Of a stretch of DNA of 11,769 bases, positions 1 through 6,928 are shown piece after piece. The translations under genes were made by a program, and so were the position numbers. Source of the stretch: JBEKLJ01 sp050010255 (lineage in GTDB: Bacteria > Acidobacteriota > Terriglobia > Bryobacterales > Bryobacteraceae). Each line of letters begins with the position of its first letter. Within the stretch, counting starts at the first letter, position 1. Below the pieces are notes generated by a model, which searched no databases, had not been told where the DNA came from, and worked only from the letters and a program-made list of their open reading frames with translations. Location: NCBI GenBank assembly GCA_050010255.1, contig JBEKLJ010000108.1:1-11769 (forward strand). Direction: 5' to 3'.

Positions 1-312
1 CTTCCGCAGGTCGATGGGCCAGCGGAACACGATGATGTCGCCCCGCCGCACCGCGTTGTAGGGCAGCACATGCTTGCTGAACATCCCCGGCGGCCCGTAG
101 GCCAGCTTGTCCACGATCACGTGATCGCCCGGAAGCAGCGTGTCCTCCATCGAGACGCTCGGGATCGTGAACGCCTGCGCGAGCAGCATGATGAGGAACA
201 GCACCAGAAGGACCGTCACGGTCCATTCCGACACCGCACTCCGGCGCGGCGCGGCCGCGGCGGCCCGCGCCGGCGGTTGATTCCGTGTTTCCGTAGCCAG
301 GCTCGTTGTCAA
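1..312 (-). CDS. lepB: signal peptidase I, second tandem copy (3' part beyond window)
   Basis: Type I signal peptidase cleaves N-terminal signal peptides from exported preproteins at the outer face of the cytoplasmic membrane. The first 104 residues are visible. They show a basic Ala/Pro-rich cytoplasmic N-terminus, a membrane helix at about residues 30-48, the catalytic-serine box PSVSMEDTLLPGD with Ser54, and the following VDKLAYGPPG and RRGDIIVFRWP stretches that match the neighbouring lepB closely. The catalytic lysine should lie just past the window edge. No in-frame ATG exists. The TTG at 310-312 is the earliest start after an in-frame TAA, but its Shine-Dalgarno is poor, and GTG at 232-234 is an alternative. 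The gene starts 12 bases after the stop of the upstream lepB, so it is almost certainly co-transcribed and arose by tandem duplication. Whether the complete gene is intact cannot be seen. Confidence 0.9.
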   Translation of the reverse strand, partial: MTTSLATETRNQPPARAAAAAPRRSAVSEWTVTVLLVLFLIMLLAQAFTIPSVSMEDTLLPGDHVIVDKLAYGPPGMFSKHVLPYNAVRRGDIIVFRWPIDLRK

Positions 313-324
313 GGCCGGGAGTCT

Positions 325-1113
325 TTACCCAGCATGCCCATGCACCAGCATGAACGTGCGGCGCCACCGGGTCTTGGTGAAGAAGTGCTGGACCAGGTCG
401 AAGAGATGATCGGCCGAGATGGTCGGGCCGGCCAGCGCTTCCGTCGACGCCTCGTAGGACCAGTAGATTATCAGCGGCTTGCCGATGATGTTCTCACGCG
501 GTACGAAACCCCAGTAGCGGCTGTCGAGCGAGGAGTCGCGGTTGTCGCCCATGGCGAAGTAGTTGTCCGGCGGCACGACCACTTCGTCATTCACCACATC
601 GCGTTCCAGCATCTCGCGAGCCCGCCCGGAGACCTGGTAGGTCGGCAAACTCGGGAAGTTATCCCGATACGGATCCGTGCGCTCGGCGTCCCTGTAAAAC
701 GTGTAGGGCTCATATAGCCTCTCCCCGTTGCGGTAGACCTGCCGGTTGACGATGCGGATCCGGTCGCCGGGGATGCCGATGATGCGCTTGACGAACGTCT
801 GCCGGATATCCACCGGGTAGCGGAAGACAATGATGTCACCGCGGCGCACGTCGTTGTACGGAAGCACGCGCCGGCTGAGGGAGCCCGTGGGCGCGTAGGC
901 CAGCTTGTCCACCAGCAGGTGGTCGCCGATTAGGAGGGTGCCCTCCATCGAGCCGGTCGGGATGACGAATGCCTGCACCAGCGTTGTGGTGCCGAACAGC
1001 AGCAGAACAATCGTGACCGTCCACTCCGCGATGGCGCTGCGGCGGGGCTCACTGCGGCGGGGGGCGCTCTTTGGCGGCGCCTGCTCGGTCAGAGTCGCTC
1101 TATCTCGCTTCAC
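325..1113 (-). CDS. lepB: signal peptidase I
   Basis: Membrane-anchored serine/lysine-dyad protease that removes signal peptides from Sec- and Tat-exported proteins. The 262-residue product has a short basic cytoplasmic N-terminus, one membrane helix at about residues 31-50, the box IPTGSMEGTLL with nucleophile Ser55, the general-base region TFVKRIIGIPGD with Lys109, and the C-terminal box FAMGDNRDSSLDSRYWGFVP at about 186-205. All conserved signal peptidase I boxes are therefore present. The GTG start at 1111-1113 is fixed by a strong Shine-Dalgarno (GGAGGAGG) three bases upstream. It is the first of two tandem lepB genes at the distal end of the ffh-rpsP-trmD-rplS-rnhB cluster, a common location for lepB. 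A weak -10-like box lies about 30 bases upstream, so it may also have its own promoter. Confidence 0.97.
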   Translation of the reverse strand: MKRDRATLTEQAPPKSAPRRSEPRRSAIAEWTVTIVLLLFGTTTLVQAFVIPTGSMEGTLLIGDHLLVDKLAYAPTGSLSRRVLPYNDVRRGDIIVFRYPVDIRQTFVKRIIGIPGDRIRIVNRQVYRNGERLYEPYTFYRDAERTDPYRDNFPSLPTYQVSGRAREMLERDVVNDEVVVPPDNYFAMGDNRDSSLDSRYWGFVPRENIIGKPLIIYWSYEASTEALAGPTISADHLFDLVQHFFTKTRWRRTFMLVHGHAG

Positions 1114-1142
1114 AAACCTCCTCCAGTCCAGCTCGACCTTTC

Positions 1143-1148
1143 ATTGTA
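1143..1148 (-). promoter_or_regulatory. possible -10 box upstream of lepB
   Basis: The minus strand reads TACAAT here, one mismatch from TATAAT, about 30 bases before the lepB GTG start and in the short gap after the 98-residue membrane protein gene. I see no convincing -35 at 16-18 bases upstream, so this is only a candidate for an internal promoter. Confidence 0.25.
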
Positions 1149-1178
1149 GCGGATGACCGCGCCCGGCCCGCAGGCCAC

Positions 1179-1475
1179 TCACGGGCGGCGCCACCAGAGG
1201 CGATTCAGCCGGAAGAGTTCCACCAGCGAGATGGCGATGTTAACCAGCCCCAGGCCGCTGACGGCGCCGCGGAAGTAGGCGTTGCCCCACAGCTCGGACC
1301 AGCCCGGGCTCAGCGTCGCGAAGTAGTTCTGGCGCCACGGATCCAGCCAGGGGAAGAGGAGCAGACACGCGCCGATCTCGAAGCACACAAGGGAAAGCAG
1401 GGCTGTGGCCAGCACTTGGCGCCAGCTACGCGGCGAAACCTCCAACGCGGCTGGATCGGGCTCGCTCACTGCCAT
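1179..1475 (-). CDS. small two-helix membrane protein of unknown function
   Basis: A 98-residue protein whose role I do not recognise. It has a short acidic N-terminus, a hydrophobic segment at about residues 20-44 and a second at about 67-90, and a basic aromatic C-terminal end (NRLWWRRP). It therefore looks like an inner-membrane hairpin with both ends probably cytoplasmic, an inference from the positive-inside rule. The ATG at 1473-1475 overlaps the last ten bases of rnhB (the TGA of rnhB is at 1466-1468), so translation is probably coupled to rnhB. It is followed 65 bases later by lepB. Support for its being real comes from the tight overlap, the clean hydrophobicity pattern and the position inside a conserved operon. 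A longer frame extends to 1841, but that part is only the shadow of rnhB. Confidence 0.75.
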   Translation of the reverse strand: MAVSEPDPAALEVSPRSWRQVLATALLSLVCFEIGACLLLFPWLDPWRQNYFATLSPGWSELWGNAYFRGAVSGLGLVNIAISLVELFRLNRLWWRRP

Positions 1476-2224
1476 GCGCGCGCCTCCGGACAGCGGCCCG
1501 GCCAGGCCCGAAAGGCATGCCGCGCCGGTCCGGAAGCAACGCCAGCACCCGCGGCGCTCGCTTCCGCCTCCAGCCCGGCCGGGGGTTCCCAGCAGAAATG
1601 GAATCGCTCGCGCAGCGCCAGCACCGCCCGGAGCGAGGCGGAACAGGCGGCGTGCACGGGCTCGAAGCTGAAGCGGTGGTGGAGGGTCGGACCATAGGCT
1701 GCCAGCGCCCCGGCGTGCTCGGGCGTGGCGTAGCCCTTGTGGCGGCCCAGGCCGTACTGAGGATAGACCGCATCCCACTGGCTCATGCAGGCGTCGCGCT
1801 CGGTCTTGGCCAGAATCGAGGCCGCCGCGATGGCCTGACACCGCGCGTCACCGTGAACCACGCGCCTCTGCGGCAGCGGCAGGTCCAGCCGCACGGCGTC
1901 CAGCAGCAGATAGTCGGGCGCCGGCTCCAGTCGTTCGATGGCGCGTGCCATGGCCAGGCAGGAAGCCCGGTAGATGTTGATGCGGTCAATCAGGAAAGCA
2001 TCGATCGAGGCCACGGCCCAGGCCCGGGCGCGCTCGCGGATCTCCGCCGCCAGCTCTTCGCGCCGCCCGGCGCTGAGTTCCTTGCTGTCGCGAAGGCCGC
2101 GGATGGAGCGCTCCGGCGAGAGAATCACCGCCGCGGCGAACACCGGGCCGAATAGCGAGCCGCGGCCGGCTTCGTCGGCTCCGGCCACCAGCGCATACCC
2201 CGAGGCGCGGAGCTCGCGCTCCAT
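1466..2224 (-). CDS. rnhB: ribonuclease HII
   Basis: RNase HII nicks the RNA strand of RNA-DNA hybrids and starts removal of ribonucleotides misincorporated in DNA. The 252-residue product has the DEAGRG signature (Asp17, Glu18), the third metal ligand in LLLDAV (Asp109), and the block HGDARCQAIAAASILAKTERD ending in the fourth ligand Asp144. GRHKGYAT and HHRFSFEPV mark the end of the core near residue 190. The remaining 60 or so residues are an Ala/Gly/Pro-rich tail that is not part of the usual enzyme. The ATG at 2222-2224 places the signature 16 residues in, as is typical. A TTG at 2264-2266, immediately after the rplS stop, would add 14 residues and cannot be excluded, because neither start has a clear Shine-Dalgarno. 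The 3' end overlaps the next gene by ten bases. Confidence 0.95.
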   Translation of the reverse strand: MERELRASGYALVAGADEAGRGSLFGPVFAAAVILSPERSIRGLRDSKELSAGRREELAAEIRERARAWAVASIDAFLIDRINIYRASCLAMARAIERLEPAPDYLLLDAVRLDLPLPQRRVVHGDARCQAIAAASILAKTERDACMSQWDAVYPQYGLGRHKGYATPEHAGALAAYGPTLHHRFSFEPVHAACSASLRAVLALRERFHFCWEPPAGLEAEASAAGAGVASGPARHAFRAWPGRCPEARAWQ

Positions 2225-2267
2225 CGCCGCCGTGCATCGGTATCCGCGCCTGGCTGCGGCAAGCAAC

Positions 2268-2615
2268 TTACTCGCGCTCTCTCAGACGAGCCGCCTTGCC
2301 CTTCAGCCCGCGCAGGTAGTACAGCTTCGCCCGCCGCACCTTGCCCGTGCGCACCACGTCGATGTGGTCGATCACCGGCGCGTTCAGCGGGAAAATCCGC
2401 TCCACGCCGTGGCCAAAGCTGATCTTGCGGACCGTGATCGTTTCGCCCAGCCCGGTGTTCTTGCGCGCGATCACCGTGCCCTCGAAGGCTTGCAGCCGTT
2501 CCTTGTCGGCCTCCCGAATCTTCACGTGCACCCGGACGGTGTCGCCCGGGTGGAACTGGGGCACGTCGGTGCGTTTCTGGCTGTTGCTGTAATTCTGTAA
2601 TAGCGAGTTATTCAT
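2268..2615 (-). CDS. rplS: 50S ribosomal protein L19
   Basis: L19 sits at the interface of the ribosomal subunits and contacts 16S rRNA in intersubunit bridges. The 115-residue product is of normal length. It contains the family core: FHPGDTVRVHVKI near residues 22-34, the FEGTVIARKN stretch near 45-54, and RKISFGHGVERIFPLN followed by GKVRRAKLYYLRGLKGKAAR at the C-terminus. The ATG at 2613-2615 was chosen because the sequence upstream is the Pro/Ala-rich trmD tail in another frame. The start overlaps the trmD stop by eight bases, so the two are likely translationally coupled. No good Shine-Dalgarno is visible, which fits coupling. The gene is followed almost directly by rnhB. Confidence 0.97.
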   Translation of the reverse strand: MNNSLLQNYSNSQKRTDVPQFHPGDTVRVHVKIREADKERLQAFEGTVIARKNTGLGETITVRKISFGHGVERIFPLNAPVIDHIDVVRTGKVRRAKLYYLRGLKGKAARLRERE

Positions 2616-3507
2616 GGTTGTCTCGCCCGGCCGGGGCTGGGGCCGCCAGCTCGGGTTCCTGGTCGCACCCGGCGGGCGCATCGGCCGCCACTCCGGGTTC
2701 CTGCTTCAGCCCGGCCGGGGCTGCCGGCTCGGACGGTGGTTGATTCTGTTCGCTCTGCGACGGACGGCTCTCGACGGCCCCCCGCTCCAGCAGGTCCGGC
2801 CGCAGCCGCCTGGTCTTCTCCAGCGCTGCCCGCTCGCGCCAGCGGCGGATCTGCTCGTGGTGCCCGCTGAGCAGCGCGTCGGGCACCTTCCAGCCGCGAA
2901 ACTCGGCCGGCCTCGTATACTGCGGGCAGTCCAGCAACAGGCCGGAGTCTCTATTATCACCCGGCCGGGCCGGTTCGGCCAGCCGCCCGCCGCTGAAGGA
3001 CTCGTTCCGGGAGGACGCCTCGTTGCCCAGCACTCCGGGCAACAGGCGCGCCACCACGTCGATGACCACGGCGGCGGCCAGCTCGCCGCCGCTCAGCACG
3101 TAATCGCCGATCGAGATCTCTTCATCGGCCAGGCGCTCGGCCACGCGTTCGTCCACTCCCTCGTACCGCCCACAGATCAACAGCAGGCCGCTCAGCTCCG
3201 CGAACCGCAGAGCCGTCGTCTGGTCAAACAGCCGCCCGGAGGCCGACAGCAGCACCACTTTCCGGTCTGGGCCGCGCTCGGGCCAAATCGATTCGACGGC
3301 CAGAAACACCGGCTCGGCCTTCAGCAGCATGCCCTCGCCACCGCCGAACGGGCGATCGTCCACGCTACGGTGCCGGTCGGAAGTCCAATCCCGCAGGTCA
3401 TGCACACGAATGTCCAGCCGCCCGGCCTGGCGCGCGCGCGCCACCACGCCGTGCTCAAACGGGCCCCGGAAGAACTCCGGGAAAATTGTGAGCACCTCGA
3501 AGTTCAT
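2608..3507 (-). CDS. trmD: tRNA (guanine-N1)-methyltransferase with loop insertion and repeat tail
   Basis: TrmD methylates N1 of G37 next to the anticodon using S-adenosylmethionine, preventing +1 frameshifts. It acts as a cytoplasmic dimer with a SPOUT trefoil knot. The 299-residue product shows DDRPFGGGEGM (50-60), LLSASGRLFDQ (86-96), ICGRYEGVDERV (111-122), ISIGDYVLSGGE (131-142) and VVARLLPGVLGNEAS (151-165), with Arg154 matching E. coli Arg154. LLDCPQYTRP (191-200) and LLSGHHEQIRRWR (212-224) open the C-terminal domain. Three things are odd. Glu169 stands where E. coli has the proposed general base Asp169. About 16 extra residues follow in the catalytic interdomain loop (about 174-189). 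A tail of about 50 residues after about 248 contains degenerate 14-residue Pro/Ala repeats. The ATG at 3505-3507 overlaps the rimM stop by four bases (ATGA). Confidence 0.96.
   Translation of the reverse strand: MNFEVLTIFPEFFRGPFEHGVVARARQAGRLDIRVHDLRDWTSDRHRSVDDRPFGGGEGMLLKAEPVFLAVESIWPERGPDRKVVLLSASGRLFDQTTALRFAELSGLLLICGRYEGVDERVAERLADEEISIGDYVLSGGELAAAVVIDVVARLLPGVLGNEASSRNESFSGGRLAEPARPGDNRDSGLLLDCPQYTRPAEFRGWKVPDALLSGHHEQIRRWRERAALEKTRRLRPDLLERGAVESRPSQSEQNQPPSEPAAPAGLKQEPGVAADAPAGCDQEPELAAPAPAGRDNHE
2626..2724. repeat. 42-base degenerate tandem repeat in the trmD 3' end
   Basis: Units start at 2626, 2668 and 2710, exactly 42 bases apart. Each begins with CCCGGC; units 1 and 3 share the 15 bases from 2625 and from 2709 up to GGGGCTG, and units 1 and 2 share a GGCCGCCA-like core and GGGTTCCTG near their ends. 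In protein this is a 14-residue repeat of the form APAGxxQEPxxAAx, three times, ending the TrmD tail. The 42-base period keeps the reading frame. Confidence 0.8.
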
Positions 3508-4031
3508 CCGCCGCTCAGTTCCTTCAAGCCTTCCGGCAGATCCACCAGGATCCGCCGCCGCTCCACATCGATCTCCACGCAGATCGCCCTGGCGAATGGC
3601 ACCAGGATCGGTTCGGCCCGCTCCGCCGCCCGGACCTCGATGAGCAGCGGGCCGCCGCATTCCCGCCACCCGCTGACGGTTCCGACCGGCTCGCCGGTGG
3701 CGCGCTCCACCACCTCGCAGCCGATCAGATCCGACTGATAGTATTCGCCGGCCGCCAAGGGAGCGCGTTGCGAGCGCGGCACTCTCACCTCGGCGCCTTC
3801 CAGGGTCTCGGCGTCCGCTATCGAATCCACGCCGCGGAACTTCAGCACCAACCGGCCACGGTGTTCCCAGACGGACTCGACCTCAAACGGCCGTTCCGCG
3901 CCGGGGGCGCCTTCGCCGCCGAAAAGAAAGACCTCCCGCAGTGCGCGGAACCGCTCCAGGCCGCGGCTCAGCGAGACGGCCAGCAGCTCGCCCCGCCTGC
4001 CCCAGGCCCGTCCCAGCAGGGCGATGGCCAC
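3504..4031 (-). CDS. rimM: 16S rRNA processing protein RimM
   Basis: RimM assists maturation of the 30S head by binding S19 and 16S rRNA. The 175-residue product has the N-terminal RimM barrel (about 1-88) and the C-terminal PRC-barrel (about 95-170) beginning with the family motif EYYQSDLIGCEV and ending in the conserved ILVDLPEGL. The GTG at 4029-4031 is preceded by GAAGGG and is the chosen start. The frame is open upstream to the khpA stop, so an unusual CTG at 4065-4067 would also be possible. The N-terminal LLGRAWGRRGELL is a slightly atypical version of the family GRxxxxxGxxGE motif. The gene lies between khpA and trmD, the usual order, and its TGA overlaps the trmD ATG. Confidence 0.95.
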   Translation of the reverse strand: MAIALLGRAWGRRGELLAVSLSRGLERFRALREVFLFGGEGAPGAERPFEVESVWEHRGRLVLKFRGVDSIADAETLEGAEVRVPRSQRAPLAAGEYYQSDLIGCEVVERATGEPVGTVSGWRECGGPLLIEVRAAERAEPILVPFARAICVEIDVERRRILVDLPEGLKELSGG

Positions 4032-4070
4032 CCACCCTTCACCGCTGTCAGGGTCCGGCGCTTCCAGATG

Positions 4071-4310
4071 CTACTCCAGGATCTCCAGCGTGAATCGCCG
4101 GCTCAGTTTCATGCCGGCGGCCCCCAGAATGGTTCGTATCGACCGCGCCGTTCGTCCCTGCTTCCCGATCACTTTCCCCAAGTCACTGGGCGCCACACGC
4201 AGTTCCAGGACCGTGACCTGTTCACCTTCTACTTCGTTCACCGAAACCTGGTCGGGGATGTCGACCAGAGCTTTGGCGATCTCCTCCACGAGTTCTCTCA
4301 TCCCTGACAT
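4071..4310 (-). CDS. khpA: KH-domain RNA-binding protein KhpA (YlqC family)
   Basis: A small single-KH-domain RNA-binding protein. In firmicutes the family partners with KhpB and binds many RNAs; here only the RNA-binding role can be inferred. The 79-residue length is typical. The sequence opens with MRELVEEIAKALVDIPDQV and carries the KH GxxG loop in GKVIGKQGRTARSIRTIL (about residues 46-63), followed by the basic KLSRRFTLEILE end. The ATG at 4308-4310 was chosen over the internal ATG at 4299-4301 and over a longer open frame, because a GAGGAGG Shine-Dalgarno lies seven bases upstream. It is separated from rpsP by a 209-base gap that contains a promoter candidate, and it is 39 bases from rimM. 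The rpsP-khpA-rimM order is widely conserved. Confidence 0.94.
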   Translation of the reverse strand: MSGMRELVEEIAKALVDIPDQVSVNEVEGEQVTVLELRVAPSDLGKVIGKQGRTARSIRTILGAAGMKLSRRFTLEILE

Positions 4311-4317
4311 CCCAGCG

Positions 4318-4324
4318 CCTCCTC
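4318..4324 (-). promoter_or_regulatory. strong ribosome binding site of khpA
   Basis: The minus strand reads GAGGAGG seven bases before the ATG at 4308-4310. It decides between that start, the ATG nine bases further in, and the longer upstream frame. Confidence 0.75.
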
Positions 4325-4334
4325 GCGTGCCTCG

Positions 4335-4343
4335 ATCATAGCA
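4335..4343 (-). promoter_or_regulatory. extended -10 promoter candidate for khpA-rimM-trmD
   Basis: The minus strand reads TGCTATGAT, a TGn extension plus a -10 hexamer with one mismatch from consensus, in an otherwise very GC-rich 209-base gap. A start of transcription about seven bases on would give a leader of about 20 bases holding the Shine-Dalgarno of khpA. There is no good -35, which is tolerated by extended -10 promoters. Confidence 0.5.
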
Positions 4344-4519
4344 TTCCCTCAATCTGGACCGCTCCATGCTGAACGAACGCCGCGCGCGGGGCGGTCCTCT
4401 GCGCGCTCCTCGCCGCGGGGGGACCTCAAGCTGCCGGAATCGCGAGGTGGCACGCCTCGCCAGCAACTTGCCGCGGCTCTCTCACCGCGCCCCGTCACGG
4501 CCGCGGCGAAGAACGCGCG

Positions 4520-4777
4520 CTAGCCGACCGGCTCCGCCTCCGGCGCCGGGTGCTTCTCCAGCAGCCGGGCTACGGTGGCTGACGGCTGGGCGCCGGCGCG
4601 CATCCAGTGCGCGATGCGGTCGTGCTTGAGGTTAACCGCTGGCGGGTTGCCCACCGGGCTGTAGAGCCCAACCACCTCGACAGCGTGGCCGTTCCGCGCC
4701 TGTTCCTTCTCGATCACCACCAGGCGGTAGGACGGCTTCTTCTTCGCGCCGAAGCGCGCCAACCGAATCATCAGCAT
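4520..4777 (-). CDS. rpsP: 30S ribosomal protein S16
   Basis: S16 is an early-assembling small-subunit protein that stabilises the 5' domain of 16S rRNA. The 85-residue product begins with the nearly invariant IRLARFGAKKKPSYRLVV, then VEVVGLYSPVGNPP (about 34-47), the helix DRIAHWMRAGAQPSATVARLLEK (about 53-75) and a short acidic tail. ATG at 4775-4777 is used. A second ATG two codons in (MLM) is equally possible. The only Shine-Dalgarno-like element (AGGAG) is about 13 bases upstream of the first ATG, which is longer than ideal. The gene follows ffh by 42 bases and is probably read from the ffh promoter. Confidence 0.97.
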   Translation of the reverse strand: MLMIRLARFGAKKKPSYRLVVIEKEQARNGHAVEVVGLYSPVGNPPAVNLKHDRIAHWMRAGAQPSATVARLLEKHPAPEAEPVG

Positions 4778-4819
4778 ACTCAGTGTTCCACTCCTGAATC
4801 TCTTCCTCCGGGGCCGCCG

Positions 4820-6184
<1,365 letters not shown>

Positions 6185-6231
6185 GATCGGGGCCCGGACT
6201 GCTGGAATTCGGTGGGGTCGGAGGCACCACC

Positions 6232-6265
6232 ACTACTGGCAGTACTTCGATTATAGACTACTGGC
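6232..6265. repeat. 9-base direct repeat flanking the ffh -10 box
   Basis: ACTACTGGC occurs at 6232-6240 and again at 6257-6265, 25 bases apart. The -10 hexamer of ffh (6250-6255) lies between the two copies, one of them inside the promoter spacer. A regulatory role is only a suggestion. Confidence 0.45.
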
Positions 6266-6279
6266 GAAACAGCTATCAG
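6250..6279 (-). promoter_or_regulatory. sigma70-type promoter of ffh
   Basis: The minus strand carries a perfect TATAAT at 6255-6250 and CTGATA (4 of 6 matches to TTGACA) at 6279-6274, with an 18-base spacer. The predicted start near 6243 gives a leader of about 58 bases before the ffh ATG. A perfect -10 in such GC-rich DNA, in the only gap before a housekeeping operon, makes this the best promoter in the window. Confidence 0.6.
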
Positions 6280-6389
6280 CGAAGCGGCAACTCCCCGTGG
6301 ACAGGCTCCTCCTCAATGGCGGATCCGAGGAAACATCGGGCGGCCGGCTCGCCGCGCCACCCCTGGCCGTCCCAAGAGCTGGCTGCCGC

Positions 6390-6710
6390 CTACGCCCCGG
6401 CCACCTCCAGCATGTATTTCAGGATCTGGTTCATGTTTGCGGGCGAAAGGATCTTGCCGCAGGGCGGGTCGGGACAAAAGGCCATCATCATCTTCGCGGT
6501 GTTTGGGTAACACGTGCCAACTCCGATGATTCCCTCGCGGACCGCCTCGAGAATGCTTCGGGGAATGCCGATTTCCGTCTCCCAGATCTCCAGCTTGTCG
6601 GTCATGAGCTGCTGCCGCATCTGCGAGTTGACCTGGGCAAACCAGAACGCCGCGATCGCGCGAATCCGATCGGCATCGGACAGATGTTTCATTTTCTCCG
6701 TGTTCCCCAT
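6390..6710 (-). CDS. small protein with FCPDPPC motif, paralog A, unknown function
   Basis: A 106-residue protein that I do not recognise. Its start is well supported: ATG at 6708-6710 behind AGGAGG with a six-base gap. It is soluble in appearance, with no signal peptide or membrane helix. It has an amphipathic N-terminal half (LSDADRIRAIAAFWFAQVNS, then MRQQL and an IPRSIL turn near 49-54), a GTCY motif with Cys67, the AFCPDPPC block with Cys79 and Cys84, and a closing ILKYMLEVA helix. It is a tandem paralog of the gene at 6929-7255, about 48% identical by hand alignment, the best conserved part being the FCPDPPC block. The N-terminal half faintly resembles nitrile-hydratase-like leader peptides. 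It lies between the kinase gene and ffh and ends 205 bases before ffh, ahead of the ffh promoter. Confidence 0.8.
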   Translation of the reverse strand: MGNTEKMKHLSDADRIRAIAAFWFAQVNSQMRQQLMTDKLEIWETEIGIPRSILEAVREGIIGVGTCYPNTAKMMMAFCPDPPCGKILSPANMNQILKYMLEVAGA

Positions 6711-6858
6711 GTGCTACCTCCTGTTTCAACCAGTTTTTACATCAGCCACTCGAGCGCATCAGCGCGGCTCGAGAATCTTCTTGGCCACCGCCAGCTCGCC
6801 TGAGCCCGCATCGGCGGATTGGCCGAGATCGAGGTAGCGCGCCGCCGCGGCGCGCGCC
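6702..6858. repeat. duplicated segment, copy 1 (kinase 3' end plus small-gene leader)
   Basis: Matches 7247-7403 at a constant offset of 545 bases, with about 11 mismatches over the 151 bases from the start codon outward (about 93% by hand), including a 48-base identical run around the kinase stop codon. It spans the leader and start of small gene A and a copy of the last 32 codons of the kinase gene. Beyond 6858 the similarity stops abruptly. Confidence 0.9.
6759..6858 (-). pseudogene. orphan 3' fragment of the Ser/Thr kinase-TPR gene
   Basis: The minus strand encodes 32 residues and a TGA at 6761-6759 that match the last 32 residues of the kinase at 7304-10114 with only about four substitutions, ending in the same AKKILEPR. 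There is no start codon, and an in-frame TGA at 6878-6876 closes the frame six codons upstream of the match. It is therefore a non-functional remnant left by the tandem duplication that produced the two small genes. It is useful as a marker of the duplication boundary. Confidence 0.88.
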
Positions 6859-6928
6859 CTGTATCTGCAGCCCTCTCATCGCGCCTCACTACCATCGTGG
6901 TGAAACATCCGGGATTGGGGCTGGACGC

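Noticed and set aside
1476..1841. N-terminal extension of the 98-residue membrane protein to 1841
   Set aside because: The added part lies wholly inside rnhB in another frame and has shadow composition; the ATG at 1475 gives a sensible two-helix protein.
2616..2681. Longer rplS start reaching to 2681
   Set aside because: The extra 22 residues are the trmD tail read in another frame; L19 normally starts near the chosen ATG.
2626..2724. CRISPR-like array in the trmD repeats
   Set aside because: Units are contiguous, degenerate and in-frame coding without spacers, so this is a protein-coding tandem repeat.
3508..3669. Longer trmD start reaching to 3669
   Set aside because: The added 54 residues are the rimM 3' end in another frame. 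Family alignment places the start at MNFEVLTIFP, overlapping the rimM stop by four bases.
2614..3738. Plus-strand open frame of about 370 codons opposite trmD and rimM
   Set aside because: It is fully covered by trmD and rimM on the other strand, and its Pro/Arg/Gln-rich composition is that of a shadow.
4311..4466. Longer khpA start reaching to 4466
   Set aside because: The added residues are an Arg-rich non-family sequence, while a strong Shine-Dalgarno marks the ATG at 4308-4310 and gives the usual length.
4441..4510. CCGCGG inverted repeats after rpsP as an intrinsic terminator
   Set aside because: No U-run follows, and such GC palindromes are common by chance here; the conserved rpsP-khpA order argues for read-through.
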